NCBI GenBank assembly: GCA_034430615.1
Contig: DAOUEJ010000197.1
Span: 1 to 62,633 of the forward strand
Reading direction: 5' to 3'
Source of the DNA: E44-bin32 sp034430615
GTDB taxonomy: Bacteria > Chloroflexota > Anaerolineae > Anaerolineales > E44-bin32
DNA length: 62,633 bases
Within the stretch, counting starts at the first letter, position 1; each line of letters opens with the position of its first letter. This document shows, piece by piece, positions 34,415-43,548 of the stretch. Below the pieces are notes generated by a model. The model was not told the origin of the DNA and did no database searches. It worked only from the letters and a program-made list of their open reading frames with translations. The position numbers and the translations under genes were made by a program.

Positions 34415-34813
34415 ATGATTGATCGGCCATCGTCACCTTACCGCAGCTTGATGATCAGCGCGGCGATCCTTGCAAGTTTGGGTTGGTTGGGTTTGATGCT
34501 GTTGCTCTCCAGTACGCTCCCGACCGTCGGCCCACGCTGGCTGTTCTTCTTCCTGCTTGCATTTGCCCTCACCGGGTCCGCACTGCCGTTTCTCTGGCTT
34601 CTCCACCGGCGGTTTACAGCTAACCGCCTGGCTCCATCTTCTATCCTGCTGCGACAGGCGCTCATCTTTACGCTGTACTGTGAGATCTGCACCTGGCTGC
34701 AGATCAACCGCAGTCTGAGCCTGTCCATGGCGGTTCTGCTCGCTCTCGGGTTGATCAGCGTTGAGTGGTTCCTGAACCTACTCGAACGCAGCAGTTGGAA
34801 GCCCCGGCGTTGA
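34415..34813 (+). CDS. Small membrane protein of unknown function
   Basis: 132 aa with three or four hydrophobic helices (about residues 10-32, 42-62, 80-95 and 102-120) and basic loops (HRRFTANRLAP, SSWKPRR). No family recognised. Its stop overlaps the likely TTG start of selA (TTGA), so the two are translationally coupled. That coupling is the only hint about its role. Confidence 0.6.
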   Translation: MIDRPSSPYRSLMISAAILASLGWLGLMLLLSSTLPTVGPRWLFFFLLAFALTGSALPFLWLLHRRFTANRLAPSSILLRQALIFTLYCEICTWLQINRSLSLSMAVLLALGLISVEWFLNLLERSSWKPRR

Positions 34814-36195
34814 GCCTGCGTGAGCTGCCATCCGTTGATCGCCTGCTCCAGGGCAGTGAAGGGGTTGAACTGCTCCAGCTCTTTGGCCGTCCGCTCGCGC
34901 TCCAGGCGCTGCGCGAACAGCTTGACCTCGAGCGCACGCAGATCCGGGCCGGCGGGAACACCCCAACCGACAAACAAATCGTCACCCGGGCCCGGCAGCT
35001 CGCTGAAGGATGGTTGATCCCTTCGCTCAAGCCCGTGATCAACGCCACAGGCGTGATCATCCATACCAACCTCGGCCGGGCACCCCTGAGCGCTGCTGCC
35101 CGCCAAGCGGTGGAGAGCGTCGCCGCCGGCTACAGCACGCTCGAGTACGACCTGCCGCGCGGCGCGCGTGGGAAGCGTGATCAGCACACCGAAGCGCTCC
35201 TCACCCGCCTGACCGGCGCCAAAGCCGCGCTGGTTGTCAACAACAATGCCGCCGCCATCCTGCTTGCCCTGACCGCACTCGCCCGCAGGAAAGAGGTGCT
35301 CATTTCCCGGACGCAGTTGATCGAGATCGGGGGTGGTTTCCGCATCCCTGATGTCCTCAAGCAATCCGGGGCGAAGCTGGTTGAAGTCGGCACTACCAAC
35401 CGTACTCATTTGCATGATTTTCAAACCGCTATCACGCCGAAGACTGCGCTGATCATGCGCGCTCACCACTCCAACTTCAAGCTCGTCGGCTTTACGACCG
35501 AACCCTCGCTGGCTGAGCTCGTAGCCCTGGGACGCCAACACGGTCTTACCGTGCTGGATGACCTTGGATCGGGCGCTCTCATCGACACCGCCAGCTTCGG
35601 GCTGGGTCATGAACCAACTGTGCAAGAATCACTCCAAGCCGGGGCGACCTTGATAGCCTTTTCGGGGGATAAGCTCCTGGGCGGACCCCAGTCCGGCATT
35701 CTCCTGGGTGACGGTGCCATCATCCAGCGTCTCCGGAAACACCCGCTTGCCAGGGCGGTTCGTCCAGATAAACTCTGCCTGGCTGCGTTGAGCGCCACGT
35801 TGCTCCACTACCTGCGGGATGAAGCTTTAGTTGAAATCCCTATCTGGCGCATGATCGCCGCTCCAGTCGGGGACGTGAAGGCGCGAGCCGAAGCATGGCG
35901 GGCCGCGCTTGGCCAGGGCATGCTGATCGAGGGAAGCTCAACCGTGGGCGGAGGCAGTCTGCCGGAGGAATCGCTTCCAACCTGGCTGCTGGCACTTGAA
36001 ACCGGCCATCCCGGGGAGTTGGCGGCGAGCTTGCGTGCGCAATCGCCACCGGTCATCGCCCGCATCGCAGATGACCGACTGGTGCTTGACCCTCGGACCG
36101 TGCTGCCGGAACAGGAGCCGGCCTTGCTAAAGGGACTGGCATCAGTTCTATCTGACACCCCCCAACCATCGACACACACACCAGGAGCTGCTTGA
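34810..36195 (+). CDS. selA: L-seryl-tRNA(Sec) selenium transferase
   Basis: About 461 aa, PLP-dependent fold-type I enzyme that converts seryl-tRNA(Sec) to selenocysteyl-tRNA(Sec). LRELPSVDRLL start, PVINATGVIIHTNLGRAPLS, VVNNNAAAILLAL and the Schiff-base Lys in FSGDKLLGGPQ are all typical. TTG 34810 with GGAAG upstream overlaps the previous stop and is preferred; GTG 34765 is possible. It implies that the organism makes selenoproteins, though selB, selC and selD are not in the window. Confidence 0.93.
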   Translation: MSLRELPSVDRLLQGSEGVELLQLFGRPLALQALREQLDLERTQIRAGGNTPTDKQIVTRARQLAEGWLIPSLKPVINATGVIIHTNLGRAPLSAAARQAVESVAAGYSTLEYDLPRGARGKRDQHTEALLTRLTGAKAALVVNNNAAAILLALTALARRKEVLISRTQLIEIGGGFRIPDVLKQSGAKLVEVGTTNRTHLHDFQTAITPKTALIMRAHHSNFKLVGFTTEPSLAELVALGRQHGLTVLDDLGSGALIDTASFGLGHEPTVQESLQAGATLIAFSGDKLLGGPQSGILLGDGAIIQRLRKHPLARAVRPDKLCLAALSATLLHYLRDEALVEIPIWRMIAAPVGDVKARAEAWRAALGQGMLIEGSSTVGGGSLPEESLPTWLLALETGHPGELAASLRAQSPPVIARIADDRLVLDPRTVLPEQEPALLKGLASVLSDTPQPSTHTPGAA

Positions 36196-37433
36196 TGAAG
36201 ACTGATCTTGACCACTTGATGGAGGAAGCCAACCTCGACGCCCTTCTCATCCGTGGCCCGGCGATGCATAACCCCGCCATGGCTTACTTCATGGGACTGC
36301 ATCACATCTCGCGTGGCTACCTGCTTAAGGCTCACGGTGCCGAACCGATCCATTTTCACGAACCAATGGAACGCGAGGAGGCCGCGGCGAGCGGTGTGAG
36401 GACGGAAAGCATGTACGACTATGGTCAATGGGATTTTTTCGAGCAGTCCGGCGGGGATGCCATCCAGGTAGATGCTATGCTGCTTGAACGCATTTTCACG
36501 GAGTTCAAGATCGAGGGTCGAGTTACGATCTATGGCCGTGGGGAGGTCGGACCCAGTTGGAGCACCCTGCGCATCCTGGAAGAACGGATGCCGCAGATCG
36601 AGCTTGTGGGCGAGGATCAGAATAAGTCAGTCTTGATGAAGGCCCGCGAAACCAAGGATGAGACCGAGATAGAGCGCATTCGGGCGATGGGGAAGGTAAC
36701 CGCGGCCGTCGTCGCCGATGTGGCCTCTTACCTCACCTCACACAACGTGCAGGACGGCTTCCTGGTGGACCGGAGTGGGCAGCGCCTGACAGTAGGGACA
36801 GTCAAACAGAAGATCAACCTGTGGCTGGCAATGCGCGGGGCCGAGAACCCGGAGGGGACGATTTTCGCCGTTGGACGGGATGGCGGGATCCCGCACAGCG
36901 CTGGCAGTGACGGCGACCCGGTCCCCGTCGGGCAGCCGATCGTGTTCGACATCTTCCCGTGTGAAGCCGGAGGTGGGTATTTTTACGACTTCACCCGCAC
37001 CTGGTGCCTTGGGCACGCATCGGAGGATGTTATCCAACTCCATTCACAGGTGTTGGAAGTGTACGAGGCCGTCTATAGTGAGCTCGAGGCAGGAACCCTA
37101 TGCCGGCAGTACCAGGTCCAGACCTGCGAACTCTTCGAGGCCATGGGGCACCCGACTGTGCTCTCAGACCCGAAAACTCAGATCGGATATCCACATTCAC
37201 TCGCCCACGGCCTGGGGTTAAACGTGCATGAGGCCCCGGTCTTTTCGATCCTCGAGAGCAACCGGGATCGATTAGAGCCCGGAATGGTGTTTACAGTCGA
37301 ACCCGGGTTGTACTATCCTGAACGTGGAATGGGCGTACGCATCGAGGACACGGTCGCCATTGGACCGGATGGCAAGGTAGAAACCTTGGTAGAGTATCCA
37401 AAGGATCTCATCCTGAAGATGCCAGCCCTGTAA
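36195..37433 (+). CDS. M24 family metallopeptidase (Xaa-Pro aminopeptidase-like)
   Basis: 412 aa. N-terminal creatinase-like domain, then the pita-bread domain with metal ligands in VFDIFPCEAGGGYFYDFTRTW (two Asp), LAHGLGLNVHE (His), FTVEPGLYY (Glu) and GVRIEDT (Glu). Removes N-terminal residues next to proline or cleaves a related C-N bond. AGGAG precedes ATG 36195, which overlaps the selA stop by one base. A link with selenium metabolism is not implied. Confidence 0.88.
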   Translation: MKTDLDHLMEEANLDALLIRGPAMHNPAMAYFMGLHHISRGYLLKAHGAEPIHFHEPMEREEAAASGVRTESMYDYGQWDFFEQSGGDAIQVDAMLLERIFTEFKIEGRVTIYGRGEVGPSWSTLRILEERMPQIELVGEDQNKSVLMKARETKDETEIERIRAMGKVTAAVVADVASYLTSHNVQDGFLVDRSGQRLTVGTVKQKINLWLAMRGAENPEGTIFAVGRDGGIPHSAGSDGDPVPVGQPIVFDIFPCEAGGGYFYDFTRTWCLGHASEDVIQLHSQVLEVYEAVYSELEAGTLCRQYQVQTCELFEAMGHPTVLSDPKTQIGYPHSLAHGLGLNVHEAPVFSILESNRDRLEPGMVFTVEPGLYYPERGMGVRIEDTVAIGPDGKVETLVEYPKDLILKMPAL

Positions 37434-37453
37434 ACGGAGACAGGCAAGAGACG

Positions 37454-38488
37454 ATGGATCAAACGACACGCATCCTGGGCATTGAAAGTTCCTGCGACGA
37501 AACCGCAGCGGCAGTTGTCGAAAATGGCCGCAGCATCGCCTCGAGCATCGTCGCCTCCCAGATCGATCTTCACGCCGCTTATGGGGGCATATTCCCCGAA
37601 GTGGCTTCCCGCGCGCATATCGAATGCATCGAAAGCGTGGTCTCGCAGGCGCTATCCACTGCGCATGTCGGGCTCGAATCGCTTGACGCGATCGCAGTCA
37701 CGCGCGGCCCTGGCCTGGCCGGCTCGCTGGTGGTCGGGATGAACATGGCCAAGGGGATGGCTATGGGAGCCGGCCTGCCGCTGATCGGCATCAACCACCT
37801 CGAAGCACACCTCTACTCCCTGTGGCTTGTTGCAGATGAAAACGAACCCGAGTTCCCGCTGCTGGGATTGATCGTCTCGGGCGGACATACCGAGCTGGTG
37901 TTGATGAAAAACCATCTCACCTACCAAAGGCTGGGAGGTACGCTTGATGATGCCGCCGGGGAGGCTTTCGACAAGATCGCCCGCCTGCTGGATCTCGGCT
38001 TTCCGGGTGGGCCGGCGATTGAAGCCGCGGCAGAGGGCGGCGACCCGACCGCGTTTGATTTCCCGCGCGCCTGGCTCGAGGGGACCTGGGATTTTTCATT
38101 CAGCGGATTGAAGACGGCCGTTCTGCGCGAAGTGCGTGAGCTTGAGCCCGATCTGGAGGCAGGTGTGGCTTCGCCATCTGTGGACCTCCCGATTGCCGAC
38201 CTGGCCGCCAGCTTCCAGGCTGCCGTAGTGGACGTGCTTGTCGGAAAAACGCTTTCGGCTGCAGACGAATTCGGGGCTGGCCAACTGCTCGTCGCCGGCG
38301 GGGTCTCAGCCAATCGCTCCCTGCGGACTACCTTCCTTGCCCGATCCAAGGTCCAGGTGCGCGTGCCTCCGATCGAGCTCTGCACGGATAACGCCGCCAT
38401 GATCGCTGCGGCCGGTCATTGGCGCTATCTCGCCGGACAGCGTGACGCGTTGGACATCGATGTTATGCCCAATTGGCCCATCGCCTGA
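37454..38488 (+). CDS. tsaD: tRNA N6-adenosine threonylcarbamoyltransferase TsaD
   Basis: 344 aa, ASKHA-fold protein of the t6A tRNA modification pathway. Begins ILGIESSCDETAAAVV; metal-binding His pair in INHLEAHLYS; ATP-site IVSGGHTELVL, DDAAGEAFDK and GGVSANRSLR. Acts with TsaB, TsaC and TsaE on ANN-decoding tRNAs. Essential in most bacteria. GGAGACAGG site just upstream. 20 bases separate it from the peptidase gene. Confidence 0.95.
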   Translation: MDQTTRILGIESSCDETAAAVVENGRSIASSIVASQIDLHAAYGGIFPEVASRAHIECIESVVSQALSTAHVGLESLDAIAVTRGPGLAGSLVVGMNMAKGMAMGAGLPLIGINHLEAHLYSLWLVADENEPEFPLLGLIVSGGHTELVLMKNHLTYQRLGGTLDDAAGEAFDKIARLLDLGFPGGPAIEAAAEGGDPTAFDFPRAWLEGTWDFSFSGLKTAVLREVRELEPDLEAGVASPSVDLPIADLAASFQAAVVDVLVGKTLSAADEFGAGQLLVAGGVSANRSLRTTFLARSKVQVRVPPIELCTDNAAMIAAAGHWRYLAGQRDALDIDVMPNWPIA

Positions 38489-38656
38489 GAGCAGATACCA
38501 GGTCCAGACGTGGTGCGGTATAGAGTGCCCGGTTTCCGAGTGAGTACACGAAACAATTGGATCGACTCCCTGCGGAAAAGCCGTCGAAACGGGTGGCGTC
38601 GCATCTGCATCTTCCTGGTACCAGATTCCCCGGGCAATACGCAAAGGCACTGAGTT

Positions 38657-38926
38657 ATGCCAGTCAGGGTGCATATCCCTTCCTTGTTGTGCAGGCAATT
38701 CGGCAGTGCGCGCGTCGAGTCGGTGCAGGCTGGCACCGTGAGGGAGATGTCCGGTGCACTCGATGAACGCTTCCCTGGCCTGGGCGAGCAGCTTCTCGAT
38801 CCTGAGGGCTCACTCCGACGCTGGGTGAACGTATTTGTTGAGGATGTAACTATTGCATGGGATGGTGCTACGACCTATAAGCTGGAACCGGACGTGGTGG
38901 TCCGGATCGTTTCAAACGTAGCTTGA
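38657..38926 (+). CDS. MoaD/ThiS-like protein lacking the di-glycine tail
   Basis: 89 aa with a ubiquitin-like MoaD pattern: MPVRVHIPSLL, ALDERFPGLGEQLLDPEGSLRRWVNVFVED. Functional sulfur carriers of this group end in Gly-Gly, which MoeB/MPT synthase uses; this one ends VRIVSNVA and stops. No ribosome site. It is probably a decaying or non-carrier copy. Its partner moaA is 20 kb away. The downstream gene is convergent. Confidence 0.55.
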   Translation: MPVRVHIPSLLCRQFGSARVESVQAGTVREMSGALDERFPGLGEQLLDPEGSLRRWVNVFVEDVTIAWDGATTYKLEPDVVVRIVSNVA

Positions 38927-38993
38927 ACCAAACCTGGCCTGAGCGAGTGCTCGAGGCCATGTTAATAAGAAAGAATTCGAATTCCAGGGGCAA

Positions 38994-39404
38994 CTAATGG
39001 TGTTCACCGCAGCCTGCCCCATGTTCATGTTCACCGTGTCCATGACCCTGATGGTCGCCAGAGCACGGCTCAGCCTCACCCAACTCACCGGCAAGGAACT
39101 TTCTAATAGCTTCCTCTGCACTCCCCTGCGGGAGCACAGCCGTCTTGATCCCATATTGATCGAAAAAAGACATAGCCCTGCGCCCCATACCGCCACAAAT
39201 AAGGGCCTGCGCGCCAAGTCTGTTGATATATTCCGGGATCTGGCCCGGTTCGTGATGCTGCAGGTAGGGGTTTGATTCAAGCCTCCATGAACTTACCCCG
39301 CCTTCTTCGATCTCAGCTAACAGAGAGAAAGGAGAATGACCGAAATGCCCACTCACAGGGCTTTGTAGAGCATGATCCGTTTCGATTGCGACCGCAATCC
39401 GCAT
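38994..39404 (-). CDS. NifX/NifB-like (dinitrogenase iron-molybdenum cofactor) domain protein
   Basis: 136 aa. The NifB/NifX-type fold is recognised from VAIETDHALQSPVSGHFGHSPFSLLAEIE, INRLGAQALICGGMGRRAMSFFDQYGI and an EAIRKFLAG helix. A His/Cys-rich tail (GDHQGHGHGEHEHGAGCGEHH region, split by Gly and Glu) probably binds metal. Such short proteins carry iron-sulfur or Fe-Mo cofactors, also outside nitrogen fixation; no nif genes are here. Convergent with the MoaD-like gene. Confidence 0.8.
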   Translation of the reverse strand: MRIAVAIETDHALQSPVSGHFGHSPFSLLAEIEEGGVSSWRLESNPYLQHHEPGQIPEYINRLGAQALICGGMGRRAMSFFDQYGIKTAVLPQGSAEEAIRKFLAGELGEAEPCSGDHQGHGHGEHEHGAGCGEHH

Positions 39405-39680
39405 TTCACACCTCGTATAAAGGAGGACACCCAGCTAAAGATCTTGCCAGTCGGTGGTTTATTAGACCTTTCATGTTCAGCATAATCCAGCGTATGCTCG
39501 TACGGAAGCGATGAAACCCCCAGGATTGGATGATCTTCGTCTTTGGGCCATCCGCTCTCCCGGTGGTTACAGCCGTGGCGGCCAGGAGGCTTTATCCCGG
39601 AGACCCCTCAGGGAGGGTCGGATCTTGAAGCATGACGTACAATGAAAACCTGACCCGGAGATTTCCAGGAGCGAACGAGC

Positions 39681-40988
39681 TTGGGGCAACCAGCAGATGC
39701 CGATCAAAACTTCAAGGTGAAATCAGAAACGCTGACGGGTAACCCGACCGGTTACCTGGCCCTCGTAAAGTGCAACCCTCAATTCCGGAACCTCTGGTTT
39801 GGCCAGATCATCAGCCTGCTGGGGGATTGGTTTAACCTGATCGCTTCCGCCGCCCTCATTAGCCAGCTCACGGGATCTGGCCTGGCGATCGGTGGGCTGT
39901 TTGTAGTCCGCATGCTTGCCCCCTTCCTGATCAGCCCGTTAGCAGGCGTCGTCGCCGACCGCTACAACCGGAAAACGATCCTGATCGCCAGTGACCTGGT
40001 CCGCGCCGTAGTTGTACTTAGTATGCTGCTGGTGCGGACCCCATCCGACGTCTGGCTGCTCTACGTCCTGACCGGGATCCAGCTCGCGATCGGTGGGATC
40101 TTCTTCCCGACGCGCAACGCTATCTTGCCCGATATCGTCCCAAAACCTGATCTAGGCACGGCCAATACCATCACCTCCGTAACCTGGTCAGTGATGCTTG
40201 CGCTCGGTGCGGCATTGGGAGGCCTGGTCGCGGGTGGCTGGGGACTGCGTCCGGCATTCGTCGTCGACAGCATGACGTTCCTACTCTCGGCTCTCTTTCT
40301 GCGGCGCATCCTCTACGTCCGCCCTACCATCACGACAAGCAGCGGGCATGGCCCAATATCTGTCCTACGAGAACTGCTCGAAGGCCTGCAATACCTTGCA
40401 AGCACCCCGGCTGTGCTCGTGATCGCGTTGCATAAGGCGGCCTTCCACTTGCTATCAAGTGGTGCATACCAGGTCATCCAGGTCAGGATTGCCGAGCAGG
40501 TTTTTGTCTTGGGAGTGGGCGGCGGTATCAGCCTGGGTTTGCTCTACGCAGCCGCCGGCGTCGGGACCGGGCTCGGTCCCGTCCTCGCCCGTCACTTCAC
40601 TGGAGATCGCGCACGTCCAATGGGCATCGCCATTGCCTGGGGATATGCGCTGGGTGCGGTCGGGCTCTTCCTAAGTGCACCCTTGGCAAGCCTCCCGCTC
40701 GTGCTGCTCGGTAACGCGCTGCGCGCGTTCGGAGGTGGCATTAACTGGGTCTTCTCGACCCAGTTGCTTTACCAGTTGAGCCCGGACCGGATGCGGGGCA
40801 GAGTCTTTTCAACGGAATTTGCCCTCTTCACCCTGGCCAGTGCGATTGGTGCCGCAGGTGGCGGTTGGGCCCTGGATGGTGCTGGGGTTGATCTGGGACA
40901 ATTGCTCGCCATCCTAGGTCTTGGTGCGCTGCTGCCCGGCGTGCTGTGGGTAATCTGGCTCTGGCGTCATCCAGAGCCGGGATTGTAA
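39681..40988 (+). CDS. MFS transporter (MFS_3/EntS-like)
   Basis: 435 aa, twelve membrane segments. Starts LVKCNPQFRNLWFGQIISLLGDWFNLIAS; loop 2-3 motif GVVADRYNRKTILIASD; repeated in the C-half as LARHFTGDRARPMGIAIA. Resembles the MFS_3 group of enterobactin, macrolide and other efflux pumps. TTG start, AGGAG 13 bases upstream. Substrate unknown. Convergent with the HerA-like gene. Confidence 0.85.
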   Translation: MGQPADADQNFKVKSETLTGNPTGYLALVKCNPQFRNLWFGQIISLLGDWFNLIASAALISQLTGSGLAIGGLFVVRMLAPFLISPLAGVVADRYNRKTILIASDLVRAVVVLSMLLVRTPSDVWLLYVLTGIQLAIGGIFFPTRNAILPDIVPKPDLGTANTITSVTWSVMLALGAALGGLVAGGWGLRPAFVVDSMTFLLSALFLRRILYVRPTITTSSGHGPISVLRELLEGLQYLASTPAVLVIALHKAAFHLLSSGAYQVIQVRIAEQVFVLGVGGGISLGLLYAAAGVGTGLGPVLARHFTGDRARPMGIAIAWGYALGAVGLFLSAPLASLPLVLLGNALRAFGGGINWVFSTQLLYQLSPDRMRGRVFSTEFALFTLASAIGAAGGGWALDGAGVDLGQLLAILGLGALLPGVLWVIWLWRHPEPGL

Positions 40989-41050
40989 AGCGACAGCCCG
41001 GGGCGGCTGCAATATCTCTGGGCAGGAATATCGTGACCAGTCTCGGCTGC

Positions 41051-43525
41051 TTATCTCGCTTCGAACCCAGGAACCATGAGTTCCATCTCACCCGCCTGGA
41101 TCCGCCAGAATGGCACCCAGGCCACGCCAAACAATTCGATGCGGATGTCCTTCTTATAGGGCGTGATCACTGTCTCCTCGACCTGGGAAGCGACGTCAGC
41201 CCAACGCTGCTGGATCTCATCGATCTCCGCTTTCAGCTCGGCCTCCATCTCCACCAATTCTTTCTGCAGGTCTTCGATCACCTCAACCGACTCCTCGACA
41301 TTCGCCTTGGCCTGAGTTGTCATGCGGCGTTTCGTAAGTGAGGAGGATACGCGCCGCGAGCTGCGCGATCCACCGAATAAGCCCAGGATGTTCTCGGCAT
41401 GTGTTGCCAGCTCTTCCATTTTGCGAGAGGAGAGCATCGATTGATCCTCAGCCAGCTCACGTTCTTCCTTCTGCAGGCGATCCCGAACACGGTCGATCTT
41501 GGCCTCATACTTGTCCTTGAGCGAGTCGACCTCCTCGTCGCGTGCTTTCCGGGCAGCTTCGCTAAGCTGCTCGCGGAAACTCGCCTCGGTTGTACCGGGC
41601 TGGCTGACGAGTTTGAGCGCGCTGTTCGCCATGAGCTTCAACCCACCACCGTGGTAGACATAATCCTTGAAATCCGCTTCGAGCGTTCGTAATTGTGCTG
41701 CTTCGTTGAGCGGCGCCCACAGATCCGTGAAAGCCGCGCCCGGGGCTGGTCCTCGATCCAGGTCGGCTGGTTCCACCGGGGGGTGCAGCCAGTCATCCCA
41801 GCGCACGATGCCACTGCGATCGGCTTCGCCAACCTGCGCCGAGACTTGCTCTAGATGATCGAGGTTCTGCTTTCGATCGAGATAGCGAACCGCAGCCTGT
41901 GCTAGCAGGACCGGCCGGTAAAGCAAGCCTAACACCTGGGTTTCGCCTGCGTCACGTTGATCCGAGAGTTTCAACCCTTCCGCCGCGGTCAAATTATTGG
42001 GCAGGAAGAGCTCGGCGACCCCTTGCGGCGTGCCAGGGCGTGTACTGCTCGTCGGCTCCAGCGTGGCTGGCGCGGAGGCGGTCGTCTCCCCGTTTCTTTC
42101 TTGGGAGGTCATAGGCATAGATGCGCCAACCAGGTCATTCAACTCACGGATCTTGCCGCGCGTGATTGGGCCTCTCAGATAAGCCATGGCCCAGCGTGTC
42201 TGGAATACCTGGGAACCACGCTCATGGACGTTATGCAGTAAAAAGACCCGCTTATCAAGCGCCGAAATCAATCGCTCGATGTCCCCTCTTTTGAATTGCG
42301 CCTCGCCGGCCTCGACCGTTTCCAGGCCGTCTAGAAGGCGTGCTTTATCCTGCTCGGTTTGCAGCTTCCCTATAAACCATGTTCCTGCATTCCCGAGTCC
42401 CTTGTAATCCAGATCGACCGGGTTCTGAGTCGTGAGGAGCAACCCCAGACCGAAAGCCCGGGCCTGCTTGAGCAGCCGGAGCAGCGGTGGTTTGGAAGAC
42501 GGGTTGGCGACTGGAGGGAGGTAGCCAAGCACCTCATCGAAGTAGACCATAGCGCGCAGGGACGAGGAGCCGGGCTGGGTTCGCATCCAGCCTTCAACCG
42601 CGGTCAGGAGGAGCGTCACGAAAAACATACGCTCGCTCTCAGATAGGTGAGCCAGGTAGAAGACGCTGTGTCGCGCTTTTCCTTCCTGCGTCCAGAGCAG
42701 GCGCCCGATATCCAGCGCAGCACCCTCGATCCAGGCTTCAAAAGTCGGAGAGGCCAGCAAATTATTCAAGGTCATGGCAAGCTCGAGCCGGTCGGGGTCC
42801 GGGTAGAACTTCTCCAGCTCAAACGCACCGAGCTTCTTAAACGGGGGCGACTGGATCTGCCGGATCAATTCTTCCAGGCTCAGGTCCTGCCCGGACTTCC
42901 AGGACTCCTCGAACAGATTTGCAAGCAGGATGTGCTCACGTGAGCGGACCGGGTCGGCTTCGATCCCGACCAGGCTGAGGATGGCTGTTACGGTGCTCGT
43001 GATCCGTTCACGGAGATTCTCGCGGTTCTCATCCCATGCAACGTCCGGGGCGCGCAGCGAGTCGAGGATACTGACCGGGATGCCTGCATCCGAGCCGGGC
43101 GTATACACTGCGTAGTCCACGGCTTCCTGCACGCGCGCGATGCGATCCGCTCCAATATCCCAACGGGCGAGGCCCTCACGCCATGTATTCGCGGTCTTCT
43201 CGGCCAGTGCTTCCACGCTCATCTCTTTGCGGCGTGCTTCATCCGCATCCACCCAGGGCTGAAACTCAGCCGCAGTCTGCCCCGGGAAGTGAAGCAGGAG
43301 GTTGGCGATATCCCCCTTGGGGTCGATGATCAAGGCCGGAATGCCCTGCAGGGCGGCCTCTTCCAGGATGTCGACGCACAGTCCGGTCTTTCCCGAACCC
43401 GTCATCCCCACGACAACGCCATGAGTCGTGAGGTCGTTGGGATCGTAATAGACGTCGTCGTCGGTTATTTTCCCCGCTTGGATGTCAAACGTACGCCCGA
43501 TAAATAATTTATCTATGTCTCCCAC
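41051..43525 (-). CDS. HerA/FtsK-like ATPase (DUF87 type) with coiled coil
   Basis: 824 aa. N-terminal beta segment (IGRTFDIQAGKITDDDVYY), Walker A GVVVGMTGSGKTGL at about residue 38, Walker B RAMVYFDEVLGYLP near 333, and the sensor-like LLLTTQNPVDLDY. The C-terminal half has a long coiled coil (about 640-770) with many Glu/Lys. Resembles HerA-type DNA translocases. GTG start with GAGGAGGC. It lies 23 bases downstream of a membrane-anchored PLD gene. Function unknown. Confidence 0.8.
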   Translation of the reverse strand: MGDIDKLFIGRTFDIQAGKITDDDVYYDPNDLTTHGVVVGMTGSGKTGLCVDILEEAALQGIPALIIDPKGDIANLLLHFPGQTAAEFQPWVDADEARRKEMSVEALAEKTANTWREGLARWDIGADRIARVQEAVDYAVYTPGSDAGIPVSILDSLRAPDVAWDENRENLRERITSTVTAILSLVGIEADPVRSREHILLANLFEESWKSGQDLSLEELIRQIQSPPFKKLGAFELEKFYPDPDRLELAMTLNNLLASPTFEAWIEGAALDIGRLLWTQEGKARHSVFYLAHLSESERMFFVTLLLTAVEGWMRTQPGSSSLRAMVYFDEVLGYLPPVANPSSKPPLLRLLKQARAFGLGLLLTTQNPVDLDYKGLGNAGTWFIGKLQTEQDKARLLDGLETVEAGEAQFKRGDIERLISALDKRVFLLHNVHERGSQVFQTRWAMAYLRGPITRGKIRELNDLVGASMPMTSQERNGETTASAPATLEPTSSTRPGTPQGVAELFLPNNLTAAEGLKLSDQRDAGETQVLGLLYRPVLLAQAAVRYLDRKQNLDHLEQVSAQVGEADRSGIVRWDDWLHPPVEPADLDRGPAPGAAFTDLWAPLNEAAQLRTLEADFKDYVYHGGGLKLMANSALKLVSQPGTTEASFREQLSEAARKARDEEVDSLKDKYEAKIDRVRDRLQKEERELAEDQSMLSSRKMEELATHAENILGLFGGSRSSRRVSSSLTKRRMTTQAKANVEESVEVIEDLQKELVEMEAELKAEIDEIQQRWADVASQVEETVITPYKKDIRIELFGVAWVPFWRIQAGEMELMVPGFEAR

Positions 43526-43548
43526 CGAAAGCCTCCTCGCAGTTCTTG

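Noticed and set aside
34438..35625. 395-codon open frame on the minus strand opposite selA
   Set aside because: Antisense shadow of selA and the small membrane gene; low-complexity Gln/Gly/Arg-rich product with no family resemblance, no ribosome site.
34000..39000. In-frame TGA selenoprotein near selA
   Set aside because: Gaps and gene ends around selA were read for continuation past TGA with a conserved protein; none was found.
38994..39404. Part of a nitrogenase gene cluster
   Set aside because: No nifHDK, nifE, nifN or nifB gene in the surrounding sequence; neighbours are tsaD and an MFS transporter.
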